DNA of 11,910 nucleotides from NCBI GenBank assembly GCA_016193115.1, contig JACPSV010000060.1, positions 1 through 11,910 on the forward strand, read 5' to 3'. The translations under genes were made by a program, and so were the position numbers. This document shows, piece by piece, positions 1 to 6,347 of this stretch. Every line of letters begins with the position of its first letter. Positions within the stretch are counted from its first letter, which is position 1. The notes beneath the pieces are model-generated. The model made no database searches. It was not told where the DNA came from and worked only from the letters and a program-made list of their open reading frames with translations. Source of the stretch: Elusimicrobiota bacterium (GTDB lineage Bacteria; Elusimicrobiota; Elusimicrobia; 2-02-FULL-39-32).

Positions 1-212
1 CACTTGAAAGGATAGTGTTTCGCTTCATGGAAGAAGACCTCGTCTTTGGGGTTCGATCCCGGCCACCCGCCTTCGATGTAGTGGACTCCTAACCGGTCCA
101 ACGCCGCCATGACCTTGAGCTTATCTTCGACCGACAAGGAAACCCCGGCGCCCTGGGTTCCGTCCCTCAGCGTGGTATCAAACAAACGAACAGGACTCAA
201 TTTTTTGCTCAT
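1..212 (-). CDS. cimA: (R)-citramalate synthase, N-terminal part (runs off window start)
   Basis: Condenses pyruvate with acetyl-CoA to (R)-citramalate, the first step of the threonine-independent route to 2-oxobutyrate and isoleucine. Only the first 70 codons are visible. They contain the HMGL-like TIM-barrel start [16 protein letters not shown] (residues 12-27; D17 is the expected metal ligand) and then [13 protein letters not shown]. The [10 protein letters not shown] stretch is typical of the long CimA type and separates it from 2-isopropylmalate and homocitrate synthases. The start is ATG at 212-210, five bases after the lysC stop. No strong Shine-Dalgarno sequence is seen, so translation probably depends on readthrough of ribosomes from lysC. 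It follows lysC and thrB, which fits a shared threonine/isoleucine unit. The family call is confident; the C-terminal allosteric domain cannot be seen. Confidence 0.88.
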   Translation of the reverse strand, partial: MSKKLSPVRLFDTTLRDGTQGAGVSLSVEDKLKVMAALDRLGVHYIEGGWPGSNPKDEVFFHEAKHYPFK

Positions 213-217
213 GGAAT

Positions 218-712
218 TTAAGATTTCTTCTTGCTGTCGTAATCGAGCCCAAAAGAGCGATGCAAAAGCCGGACCGCGCGGTCGCAGTTGGACTCTTTGA
301 TCACGCAAGCCACTTTAATTTCGGATGTGGAGATCATCTCGATATTGATTTTGCCATCCGCCAAAGTCTGGAACATTTGGGCTGCGACCCCGGGATGGCT
401 TCTCATGCCGACGCCCACAATCGCCACTTTCGCCACTTTTTCTTCGCAGACAATTCCCTTTGCGCCCAGTTCGCGGCTAACCTTTTGCAGCAGGGGAACC
501 GCTTTCTTGAGGTCGGTCCGAGCTACGGTAAACGAGATGCTGTTGGCCCTGTCTCTAGCCGCGGACTGAATGATCATGTCCACATTGATTCGGGACTGCG
601 CCAGAGCGCCAAAAATCTTGGCGGCGACGCCGGGAGAATCCTGCACTTCTACGATGGATAGTTTCGCCTGATTCTTGTCAAAAGCGATTCCGGACACCAC
701 AACCTCTTCCAT
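218..712 (-). CDS. lysC: Predicted aspartokinase beta subunit from an internal in-frame start
   Basis: Codon 248 of lysC is ATG (712-710), preceded by a perfect AAGGAGG eight bases upstream. Translation from here gives a 164-residue protein starting [13 protein letters not shown] and made only of the two ACT domains. In Bacillus subtilis and Corynebacterium glutamicum the lysC gene makes an alpha subunit and, from the same frame, a beta subunit that starts at the equivalent place (MEEA- in Corynebacterium). The ACT-only subunit forms an alpha2beta2 enzyme and carries the regulatory effector sites. What is seen is the start, the Shine-Dalgarno sequence and the exact domain boundary. That it is used in this organism is inference by homology. 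Confidence 0.7.
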   Translation of the reverse strand: MEEVVVSGIAFDKNQAKLSIVEVQDSPGVAAKIFGALAQSRINVDMIIQSAARDRANSISFTVARTDLKKAVPLLQKVSRELGAKGIVCEEKVAKVAIVGVGMRSHPGVAAQMFQTLADGKINIEMISTSEIKVACVIKESNCDRAVRLLHRSFGLDYDSKKKS

Positions 713-1453
713 TCTCTTAACCTCCTTCACAACCCAAGTGCCTTCTTCCTCGGAAAACGTGGACCGCACCTGCAGTTCCACATCAAACTTTTTGGCGACC
801 TCGATGGAACGGGCCTGCATCACCTGCGAGCCCGCCCCTGCCATCTCCAACATCTCATCATAGGAAATGCGGGACAGTTTCCGCGCCTTGAGCGCCACAC
901 GCGGATCCGTGGTATAGACGCCGGTCACGTCCGTGTATATCTCACAGGAACTCGCGCGCAACGCGGCCGCCAAAGCGACCGCCGTGAGATCCGATCCGCC
1001 CCGCCCAAGAGTGGTAATATCCTGGTTTGGGTTAATCCCCTGAAACCCAGCCACAATCACGACTTTTCCTTTGGAAAGTTCCTCTTGAATTTTAGACGGC
1101 AAAATTTTTGTGATGCGGGCGCGCGTATGGTTCGCATCCGCATGGATGCCGGCCTGCGGACCGGTCAGTGAAACCGCGTCCACCGACAAAGAATGGATCG
1201 CCATGCTCAGGAGAGCGATCGAGACTTGTTCGCCGGTTGAAAGCAGCATGTCCAGTTCCCTCTCCGACGGTAAGCGCGTGATTTTCTCCGCCATCTGCAA
1301 GAGATCGTCCGTCATGTCGCCGGGCGCCGAGACCACCACCACCACATGGTTCCCCTTTTTCTTGCTGGCGACAACTCTCTGAGCCACCCGCAAGATCTTG
1401 TCCGTATCCGCTACGGAAGAGCCCCCAAACTTCATGACCACTGTTTTCAGCAA
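218..1453 (-). CDS. lysC: Aspartate kinase (alpha subunit, full length)
   Basis: Phosphorylates L-aspartate with ATP, the committed step to lysine, threonine, methionine and diaminopimelate. The 411-residue length is typical of feedback-regulated LysC with a kinase domain and two ACT domains. Seen: KFGGSS (residues 8-13, nucleotide/aspartate site), [19 protein letters not shown] (137-155), the kinase domain to about residue 235, ACT 1 around 264-335 and ACT 2 around 342-408, including ISTSEIKV (374-381). I accept the TTG at 1453-1451 because AGGAG lies 10 bases upstream; an ATG at codon 7 would cut very close to the KFGGSS motif. The start overlaps the end of thrB by 7 bases, suggesting coupling. 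The ACT domains imply lysine and/or threonine inhibition (family knowledge). An internal start for a beta subunit is listed separately. Confidence 0.95.
   Translation of the reverse strand: MLKTVVMKFGGSSVADTDKILRVAQRVVASKKKGNHVVVVVSAPGDMTDDLLQMAEKITRLPSERELDMLLSTGEQVSIALLSMAIHSLSVDAVSLTGPQAGIHADANHTRARITKILPSKIQEELSKGKVVIVAGFQGINPNQDITTLGRGGSDLTAVALAAALRASSCEIYTDVTGVYTTDPRVALKARKLSRISYDEMLEMAGAGSQVMQARSIEVAKKFDVELQVRSTFSEEEGTWVVKEVKRMEEVVVSGIAFDKNQAKLSIVEVQDSPGVAAKIFGALAQSRINVDMIIQSAARDRANSISFTVARTDLKKAVPLLQKVSRELGAKGIVCEEKVAKVAIVGVGMRSHPGVAAQMFQTLADGKINIEMISTSEIKVACVIKESNCDRAVRLLHRSFGLDYDSKKKS
721..727 (-). promoter_or_regulatory. Internal ribosome binding site for LysC beta subunit
   Basis: AAGGAGG on the minus strand, eight bases before the in-frame ATG at 712-710, inside the lysC coding sequence. 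It lies in the codons for the linker between the kinase domain and the first ACT domain, where a separate beta-subunit start is expected. It is stronger than the site in front of lysC itself (AGGAG before a TTG). Confidence 0.7.
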
Positions 1454-2400
1454 CGGACGAGAGCTCCTTTAAGGTTAAAATCTAATATCAAAATTTGCGC
1501 CGCAGGACCCGCGCTTAAGAAACCGCGTCGCATCGCTTCTCCAACCTTCCCGGCTCGGGAAGAGTCCGTAAAGGCAATGACGGAAGGCCCCGCCCCGGAA
1601 AGAGCCACGCCCAGCGCCCCTGCCCGGTACCCGTTTTGAATCACACGTTCCAGTCCCGGAACCAACTTTTTGCGGTAATTTTGGTGGAGGCGGTCTTCCA
1701 TCGCCGTTTTCAGACGGTCATAGTTGCGCGCGCACAGAGCCGCAACTAATAAGCTCACACGGGAAACATTGAACACCGCATCCGCATGCGCAACTCTTTT
1801 CGGCAAAACTTTGCGCGCTGAGCGTGTGGACAACTCAAACCCCGGCACGCAAATCACCGCTCGGAGATCGCGTGGAGGCCGGAGCCGCACAAACTGGACT
1901 TCCCCACCTACAAAAGCGCTCGCGGTTAAACCTCCGACCAGAGACGGAACCACGTTGTCGGGATGACCTTCCAACCCTGCCGTCAGATCCAAAAGAGACT
2001 GTTGCGACAAAAAATCGTTAGCCAAAGCATTCGCTGCCAACGCTCCGCTCAACCGCGCCGCGGCGCTGGAACCTAACCCTCGGGCAAGAGGTATGCGGTT
2101 ATGCACTTTCAAGTGAAAGTGTCCCTTTCTTCGCAAACCTGCCAGATCTAAAACTTTTTTTGCCGATTGCCAGATCAGATTCTTTTCGTTCCGCGGCAGA
2201 AAATCGGCTCCTTCCCCTTCTACATCCACTCTCAACAAAAAATCAGAATTTCCTTTTGGCTTCTTGTAAGAAATCTCGACGTCGTTGAACAGGTTTAAGG
2301 CCACGCCTAAAACATCGTAACCCGGCCCCAAATTGGCTGAACTGGCGGGCACGGAAACGCGGACGCGCGGCAGAAATGATTTAGTTTGTTTCGTTCCCAC
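1447..2400 (-). CDS. thrB: Homoserine kinase (GHMP family)
   Basis: Phosphorylates L-homoserine to O-phosphohomoserine, the precursor of threonine. At 317 residues it is the usual length for the family. Seen: [20 protein letters not shown] near the N-terminus (residues 13-32), the GHMP ATP-loop motif [12 protein letters not shown] (104-115), [14 protein letters not shown] (144-157) and the C-terminal [12 protein letters not shown]. The [12 protein letters not shown] and EGHPDN motifs favour homoserine kinase over mevalonate or shikimate kinases. The only plausible start is GTG at 2400-2398, which overlaps thiE by 20 bases. No clear Shine-Dalgarno sequence precedes it, so the exact start is less certain than the gene. 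It lies between thiE and lysC and overlaps lysC by 7 bases. Confidence 0.93.
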   Translation of the reverse strand: MGTKQTKSFLPRVRVSVPASSANLGPGYDVLGVALNLFNDVEISYKKPKGNSDFLLRVDVEGEGADFLPRNEKNLIWQSAKKVLDLAGLRRKGHFHLKVHNRIPLARGLGSSAAARLSGALAANALANDFLSQQSLLDLTAGLEGHPDNVVPSLVGGLTASAFVGGEVQFVRLRPPRDLRAVICVPGFELSTRSARKVLPKRVAHADAVFNVSRVSLLVAALCARNYDRLKTAMEDRLHQNYRKKLVPGLERVIQNGYRAGALGVALSGAGPSVIAFTDSSRAGKVGEAMRRGFLSAGPAAQILILDFNLKGALVRC

Positions 2401-3100
2401 GTGTTAACTTGGACTTCAAATTTCGGGCTGACTGTTCAATCTCCGCGTCAGCAAATACCGCTCTCACAACCGCAACGCAACGGGCTCCGGCAGCCATGAC
2501 TTGGCCGATATTGGACGCGTCAATTCCGCCAATCGTTACAAAAGGAACGCTTAAATTTTCCCGGTACTGTCTTACAAGGTTCAACCCCACCGGCGCAACG
2601 CCCGGTTTAGTGGGCGTGGAAAAAACAGGACCGCAACCCACATAATCCGCTCCTTGGGATTGAGCCGCCAGGGCCTGCGCCAACGAGTGAGTCGAAACCC
2701 CTATCAGAAACGGCGCCTCTTCCACCTCGTACCGCAACTGAAAAAAACGCCGGACCACTTCCTTCGCGTCCCGTAAAGGAATGTCGGACTGACCCAGATG
2801 AACGCCATCCGCCCCGCAGGCAAGCGCCACGTCTAAACGGTCATTCACGATAAAAAGGGACCCTTGCTCATGACAGATTGGGCGGCACTGCTTTCCCAGA
2901 ACGATCAGATCTTTGGCGGAAAGATCCTTCTCCCTCAGCTGAATGACGTCAGCTCCGCCCCTGCAAGCTGATTCAACCGCTTTGGGAATACTCATGAGGC
3001 CCGCTGGTTTAGCCGTAATGCAGTAGAGTCTGGACTGCGACAGTTTTTCTCGCAAAAATTCCCGCGATTCCATTTGAGAACTTAGATTTTTCATGGTCAT
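2381..3100 (-). CDS. thiE: Thiamine-phosphate synthase
   Basis: Joins HMP pyrophosphate and thiazole phosphate to thiamine monophosphate. TIM-barrel protein of 239 residues, slightly longer than typical ThiE (about 210-220) because of an N-terminal extension. Seen: GGADVIQLREKDLSAKDL (48-65), FIVNDRLDVALACGADGVHLGQ (83-104, pyrophosphate and substrate loop), GVSTHS (134-139), GADYVGCGPVFSTPTKPG (150-167) and VTIGGID (188-194). TIGGI and VFxTxTKxG are hallmarks that separate ThiE from TenI, whose active site is degraded. The ATG at 3100-3098 overlaps the stop of the ThiD2-like reading frame (ATGA), so the two are translationally coupled. No TPP riboswitch can be placed directly upstream because thiE is deep inside the operon. 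Confidence 0.95.
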   Translation of the reverse strand: MTMKNLSSQMESREFLREKLSQSRLYCITAKPAGLMSIPKAVESACRGGADVIQLREKDLSAKDLIVLGKQCRPICHEQGSLFIVNDRLDVALACGADGVHLGQSDIPLRDAKEVVRRFFQLRYEVEEAPFLIGVSTHSLAQALAAQSQGADYVGCGPVFSTPTKPGVAPVGLNLVRQYRENLSVPFVTIGGIDASNIGQVMAAGARCVAVVRAVFADAEIEQSARNLKSKLTRGNETN

Positions 3101-3357
3101 TTTAGAATTTTCTGGCAGACTCTTTGTTCCAAATCGTAGATTCGGTACCTTATTTCTTTAAACTGAGAACCTTGTGGGCCAAACAATTTGCCGTACTCTT
3201 CCAAACAACGCAACGATTCTTCACACCGTCTAAAATTAGCAAAGAGAATGGCTTCCATGTTCCCCCGCCCTCCTTCCGGAATCTGCCGGCCCCGGTCTTC
3301 TCTGCTATTGCGTGAAGCCACCAGATTCGGGTACAATTTTCTTGTCAGGCGATCCAA
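3097..3357 (-). CDS. ThiD2-like protein, C-terminal half only
   Basis: Small reading frame just before thiE. Residues 40-58 (ANFRRCEESLRCLEEYGKL) and then EIRYRIYDLEQRV (68-80) match the second half of ThiD2, the monofunctional HMP-phosphate kinase domain usually fused to the N-terminus of ThiE. ThiD2 has two similar halves; the first (a DANxNRxxEGLRVxED-type helix) is absent here. The weaker ThiD2 linker 'RDxxxDxG' may survive as SRNSREDRG (15-23). The open frame extends upstream of 3357 to a TAG near 3421-3423 without a normal start, and KIRAERHLL just before the TTG also looks ThiD2-like. Two starts are possible: TTG at 3357-3355 (86 aa, no Shine-Dalgarno), or ATG at 3258-3256 (53 aa) with AAGGAGG ten bases upstream. 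It overlaps thiE by four bases. It could be a remnant of a broken thiD2-thiE fusion or a small partner of ThiE. Family match is moderately sure; activity is unknown. Confidence 0.6.
   Translation of the reverse strand: MDRLTRKLYPNLVASRNSREDRGRQIPEGGRGNMEAILFANFRRCEESLRCLEEYGKLFGPQGSQFKEIRYRIYDLEQRVCQKILK
3269..3275 (-). promoter_or_regulatory. Strong ribosome binding site inside the ThiD2-like frame
   Basis: AAGGAGG on the minus strand, ten bases before the in-frame ATG at 3258-3256. It argues that the translated product may be a 53-residue protein beginning MEAILFANFRR rather than the longer TTG-started form, which has no recognisable site. Confidence 0.45.
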
Positions 3358-3394
3358 GAGGTGACGTTCCGCCCGAATCTTGAGAAACCCGACT

Positions 3395-3856
3395 TCACCC
3401 CTGAACCCGCGCGATCTTCCGCGCTAACTGCGTGGTGGACTGACCCTTCACCAACGGGAACCGAACCACTTTTCCAACCAGATCTTTCCCCGCAATCTGA
3501 TCCACACGGTAATCCGCGCCCTTCATCAGGATGTCCGGTTTCAACAAAGCAATTGTTTTCTCCGGCGTCTTTTCCGAAAACGTGGTCACATAATCCACCG
3601 CGGACAAAGCCGCCAAAATCTCCACCCTGTCCTTTTCGCCCACGTAGGGTCGGGAAGGCCCTTTCAGAGCTTTCACGGAACGATCCGAATTGACTCCCAC
3701 CACCAGGATATCGCCGCACTGTTTGGCTTTATGGAGCAGACGCACGTGCCCCACATGCAAAAGATCGTAACAGCCGTTGGTGAAAACGATCTTCTTTTTT
3801 CCCCGCGCTTTATTTAAAATTTTTGAGAGAACAGTTCGATTATAATTTTTCTTCAT
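3395..3856 (-). CDS. rfaE2: D-glycero-beta-D-manno-heptose 1-phosphate adenylyltransferase
   Basis: Transfers AMP from ATP to heptose 1-phosphate, giving the ADP-heptose used for lipopolysaccharide core. Seen: the nucleotidyltransferase motif FTNGCYDLLHVGH (25-37, with HVGH), VGVNSDRSVKALKGPSRP (53-70), DYVTTF (88-93), KPDILMKGADY (106-116) and the C-terminal GQSTTQLARKI (138-148), a variant of the family's GxSTTxxIxKI end. At 153 residues it is the stand-alone adenylyltransferase, equal to the C-terminal domain of HldE; the kinase half is not in the window. I chose ATG 3856-3854. An upstream TTG at 3913 would add 19 residues encoded wholly by a palindromic repeat. No Shine-Dalgarno sequence is present because the repeat reaches to the start codon. 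Confidence 0.92.
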   Translation of the reverse strand: MKKNYNRTVLSKILNKARGKKKIVFTNGCYDLLHVGHVRLLHKAKQCGDILVVGVNSDRSVKALKGPSRPYVGEKDRVEILAALSAVDYVTTFSEKTPEKTIALLKPDILMKGADYRVDQIAGKDLVGKVVRFPLVKGQSTTQLARKIARVQG

Positions 3857-3914
3857 TAGGGACAGCGCCCTACGGGCAAATTGGGGACAGCGCCCGTAGG
3901 GCGCTGTCCCCAAT
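3855..3914 (-). promoter_or_regulatory. Competing mRNA hairpins over the rfaE2 start
   Basis: In the minus-strand transcript the repeat gives three elements. A (3910-3892) can pair with B (about 3895-3879) in a 17-bp hairpin with a 3-base loop. Alternatively, A pairs perfectly over 19 bp with C (3877-3859), with a 14-base loop. The A:C stem extends by a G-U and three A-U pairs that include the A and U of the rfaE2 start codon, so that fold should hide the start while A:B leaves it free. A ribosome stopping at the accC TAA (3916-3914) would sit on A. The base pairing is read directly from the sequence; a regulatory role is inference. Confidence 0.45.
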
Positions 3915-3915
3915 T
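3857..3915. repeat. Palindromic REP/BIME-like repeat filling the accC-rfaE2 gap
   Basis: Positions 3879-3895 and 3899-3915 form a perfect 17-base inverted repeat (core GGGGACAGCGCCC) around a 3-base loop. A second, incomplete unit of the same element lies beside it at 3857-3877 (GGGACAGCGCCCTACGGGC at 3859-3877), in the opposite loop orientation and lacking its last arm. Together they occupy the entire gap between accC and rfaE2; the last two bases of the tract also belong to the accC stop codon. This looks like a dispersed repetitive extragenic palindrome that has inserted or expanded here. Genome-wide copies cannot be checked from one window. There is no U-tract, so it is not a standard intrinsic terminator. 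Confidence 0.85.
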
Positions 3916-5269
3916 ACCGTTCGCCTCCGAAGATATGTTTTGCGATAAAGTTGGTGGTGATATCTCCGTAGCGAAAAGCGTCATGTTCCAGAACTTTTTC
4001 GTGGAAAGGGAGGGTCGTCTTGACGCCGACGATTTGGAACTCGCCCAGAGCCCTGCGCATGCGAGTGATGGCGGACTCCCGATCCTTGTGAGAAACGATC
4101 ACTTTTGCCAAAAGGGAATCGTAGTAGGAGGGCACCGTGTACCCGGAAAAAATATGGCTGTCCACGCGCACTCCGGGACCTCCGGGAAAGATCACGTGTT
4201 CAATTTTGCCCGGATTGGGCACGAAATCGTGATCCGGATCTTCCGCGTTGATCCGGCACTCCATCGCATGTCCGCACAAGCGCACGTCGTCCTCATCGAA
4301 ATCCAGGGTTTCTCCCGCGGCCAACCGTATCTGCCACTGGACCAAATCCAAACCCGTCAACATTTCCGTCACCGGATGTTCCACCTGAACCCTTGTGTTC
4401 ATTTCCATAAAATAAAAGTCGCCTTTTTTGTCCAGAAGAAACTCAATCGTGCCGACCGTATGGTATCCAACCTCTTCCGCGATCCGGCGAGCCGCTTTCC
4501 CTAACTTTTTTCTTAGCTTGGAATCTACGGCCGGGGAAGGAGATTCTTCAATCAGTTTCTGGTACCGCCGCTGGACGGAACAATCCCTTTCCGGAAGATA
4601 AACCACTTTCCCTTTTTTATCCGCAAGAATCTGCACCTCAACGTGGCGCGGCTCCTCAATAAACTTTTCCAGGTAGACGTTGCCGTCACTGAAAGCGAGT
4701 TTGGCTTCGCTGGAAGCGAGCCGCACCATCTCGAGGAGCGCCTCCTCGTGAGTCACAACCCGCATGCCTTTTCCCCCGCCCCCTCCGGCCGCTTTTACGA
4801 TCAGGGGATATCCAATTTTGCGGGCCAGTTTTGATAGGTTGGGATCGTCCGGATTGACCCCATTCTCGGATCCGGGAATAAGTTCCACGCCCGACTTCTT
4901 GGCGATTTTTTTAGCTTCAATCTTGTTGCCCATTTTTGCGATGGAGTCCCTGGAAGGGCCAATAAACGTCAATCCATGCGCTTCGCACACTTCCGCAAAA
5001 TCCTCGTTTTCAGAAAGGAACCCGTACCCGGGATGAACCGCGTCCGAACCGGAAATTTCGCAAGCTGAAATAATGCTGGGCACGTTTAGATAACTATCCG
5101 CCGCGGGACCCGGCCCCACGCAAATCGTTTTGTCTGCCGCGCGAACGTGCAAACTTTCCCGGTCCGTTTCGGAATGGATCGCGACCGTCTGAATCCCCAT
5201 TTCCCGGCAGGCCCGGATAATGCGCACGGCGATCTCGCCGCGGTTAGCGATTAGAATTCTCTTAAACAC
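3914..5269 (-). CDS. accC: Acetyl-CoA carboxylase, biotin carboxylase subunit
   Basis: Carboxylates the biotin on AccB using ATP and bicarbonate, the first half-reaction of malonyl-CoA formation for fatty acids. At 451 residues it is close to the E. coli length. Seen: ILIANRGEIAVRIIRACREMG (5-25), HPGYGFLSEN (79-88), glycine-rich ATP-grasp loop AAGGGGGKGMR (160-170), H209 in RHVEVQ, QRRYQK (233-238), E276 in GTIEF and MNTRVQVEHPVTE (290-302). QRRYQK has Tyr where E. coli has His; other carboxylases vary here, so activity is expected. The start is GTG at 5269-5267, directly after the accB TAG, with GAGGAG twelve bases upstream. The stop codon overlaps the edge of a palindromic repeat, but the C-terminus has normal length. 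AccA/AccD are not in the window. Confidence 0.97.
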   Translation of the reverse strand: MFKRILIANRGEIAVRIIRACREMGIQTVAIHSETDRESLHVRAADKTICVGPGPAADSYLNVPSIISACEISGSDAVHPGYGFLSENEDFAEVCEAHGLTFIGPSRDSIAKMGNKIEAKKIAKKSGVELIPGSENGVNPDDPNLSKLARKIGYPLIVKAAGGGGGKGMRVVTHEEALLEMVRLASSEAKLAFSDGNVYLEKFIEEPRHVEVQILADKKGKVVYLPERDCSVQRRYQKLIEESPSPAVDSKLRKKLGKAARRIAEEVGYHTVGTIEFLLDKKGDFYFMEMNTRVQVEHPVTEMLTGLDLVQWQIRLAAGETLDFDEDDVRLCGHAMECRINAEDPDHDFVPNPGKIEHVIFPGGPGVRVDSHIFSGYTVPSYYDSLLAKVIVSHKDRESAITRMRRALGEFQIVGVKTTLPFHEKVLEHDAFRYGDITTNFIAKHIFGGER

Positions 5270-5788
5270 CTATTCTGAACTCTCCTCGTTCGGTTCCACA
5301 ATGAAAAGTTCCTGCCCGTACTCGACGGGGTCTCCGTCCCGGACCAAGATACGGGTGACTTTCCCCGTATAGGCGGAGAAAACCTCTTTTTTGATTTTCA
5401 TCGCCTCTACGATCGCGACTTTCTGGCCCGCGGTCACGCTTCCGCCTTCCACAACCAAGGACGGACGGTCTGGCCCCATGGAACTATAAAATCGTCCCAC
5501 GATCGGGGAACGGATCGAATATTGGGCCGGGGACTCCGCCTCTTTTTCTTTAGGCGCGTCCGTCTCGGAAGGTAAAACTCTTTGATTCCTGAGGACAGCG
5601 TGGACAGAACGTTTCAGAAGAATTTTTTTCCCGTCTTTCTCAATCTGCAAGTACTCCAAATCCGTCCCTTCCATCCAACTCAGGATCTCTTTCAATTGTC
5701 CTTTTTGGGGTCCCGGAACCTGAGAGGACGATTTCCCCTGCCCTGAGGATTCCGCGTTCTGTTCGGATTTCTTCTCGCCCGAATTCAT
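5270..5788 (-). CDS. accB: Acetyl-CoA carboxylase, biotin carboxyl carrier protein
   Basis: Carries carboxybiotin from AccC to the carboxyltransferase. 172 residues: a polar N-terminal tail (1-28), a short conserved helix and strand (QLKEILSWMEGTDLEYLQIE, 31-50, normal for AccB), a flexible linker rich in Pro/Glu/Ser (72-90), and a C-terminal biotinyl domain from SPIVGRFYSS (94-103). The biotin-accepting lysine is K131 in EAMKI. The residues after it are KKEV where MNEV or MNEI is common, a mild deviation. The ATG at 5788-5786 lies one base after the efp stop. No clear Shine-Dalgarno sequence is seen, so coupling to efp is likely. It directly precedes accC, the usual bacterial accBC pair. Confidence 0.95.
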   Translation of the reverse strand: MNSGEKKSEQNAESSGQGKSSSQVPGPQKGQLKEILSWMEGTDLEYLQIEKDGKKILLKRSVHAVLRNQRVLPSETDAPKEKEAESPAQYSIRSPIVGRFYSSMGPDRPSLVVEGGSVTAGQKVAIVEAMKIKKEVFSAYTGKVTRILVRDGDPVEYGQELFIVEPNEESSE

Positions 5789-5789
5789 G

Positions 5790-6347
5790 TCACGCGCGCG
5801 AGACGTACTCGCCCGACCGTGTATCCACTCGGATCGAATCCCCTTCTTTGATGAACAATGGCACCAAAACCTCCACGCCCGTTTCCACCGTAGCCGGTTT
5901 CGTGACGTTGGAAACCGAATCTCCGCGAACGCCGGGAACCGTGCTGGTGACTTTGAGCTCTACGGAAGCAGGCAGATCCAAATTCAAGAATTCTTCTTCC
6001 AAATAGAGGGCCACAACTTCCACTCCTTCTTTCAAAAATTTCAGAGAATCCCCGATTTTCTCTTTGGGAATCGCGATCTGATCATAACTTTCCACATCCA
6101 TAAAATGACAGCTACCCTCGTCGCCGTAGAGGAACTGTTTTTTTCTGCGGCTCATGGAAAGTTCTTTAAACTTTTCCCCGGACTTGAAAGTCTGCTCGAT
6201 GATGGAACCGGTTCTTAAATTTTTGATTTTAGAGCGCATGACCGCCCCGCCCTTGCCGGGTTTATGGTGTTGGAACCACATCACCTGATAGACCTGCCCC
6301 CCCTCTTCGAAGACCAGTCCATTCTTAAAATCAGCCGTTGTAATCAT
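5790..6347 (-). CDS. efp: Translation elongation factor P
   Basis: Binds the ribosome between P and E sites and relieves stalling at consecutive prolines. 185 residues, the normal length, with the three beta-barrel domains: KOW-like (about 1-63), OB-like (about 66-126) and C-terminal OB-like (about 129-185, with the GDSVSNVTKPATVETG and VPLFIKEGD family signatures). The loop that reaches the peptidyl-transferase centre reads KPGKGGA (29-35), with K32 as the residue modified in many species. No modification enzyme (EpmA/EpmB) is in the window, so the modification state is unknown. The ATG at 6347-6345 overlaps the stop of the peptidase gene (ATGA). The order peptidase-efp-accB-accC resembles the cluster in Bacillus (yqhT-efp, accBC). 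Confidence 0.97.
   Translation of the reverse strand: MITTADFKNGLVFEEGGQVYQVMWFQHHKPGKGGAVMRSKIKNLRTGSIIEQTFKSGEKFKELSMSRRKKQFLYGDEGSCHFMDVESYDQIAIPKEKIGDSLKFLKEGVEVVALYLEEEFLNLDLPASVELKVTSTVPGVRGDSVSNVTKPATVETGVEVLVPLFIKEGDSIRVDTRSGEYVSRA

Noticed and set aside
3345..3719. Minus-strand 124-residue open frame inside rfaE2
   Set aside because: Gly/Ser-rich shadow in another frame of a clearly conserved gene, with no family features.
3857..3913. N-terminal extension of RfaE2 by 19 residues from a TTG at 3913
   Set aside because: The extra residues are encoded entirely by the palindromic repeat, have no family counterpart and no ribosome binding site; ATG 3856 gives the normal 153-residue length.
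3879..3915. Intrinsic terminator after accC
   Set aside because: The stem is strong but no U-tract follows on either strand, and the downstream genes continue in the same orientation with tight spacing.
3857..3915. Short CRISPR-like repeat array
   Set aside because: Only one full and one partial palindromic unit, no spacer-sized unique sequence, and no cas genes nearby.
3881..4504. Plus-strand 207-residue open frame antisense to accC
   Set aside because: Lies opposite a highly conserved biotin carboxylase; composition and His richness are what an antisense frame of this gene would give, and its start is inside the repeat.
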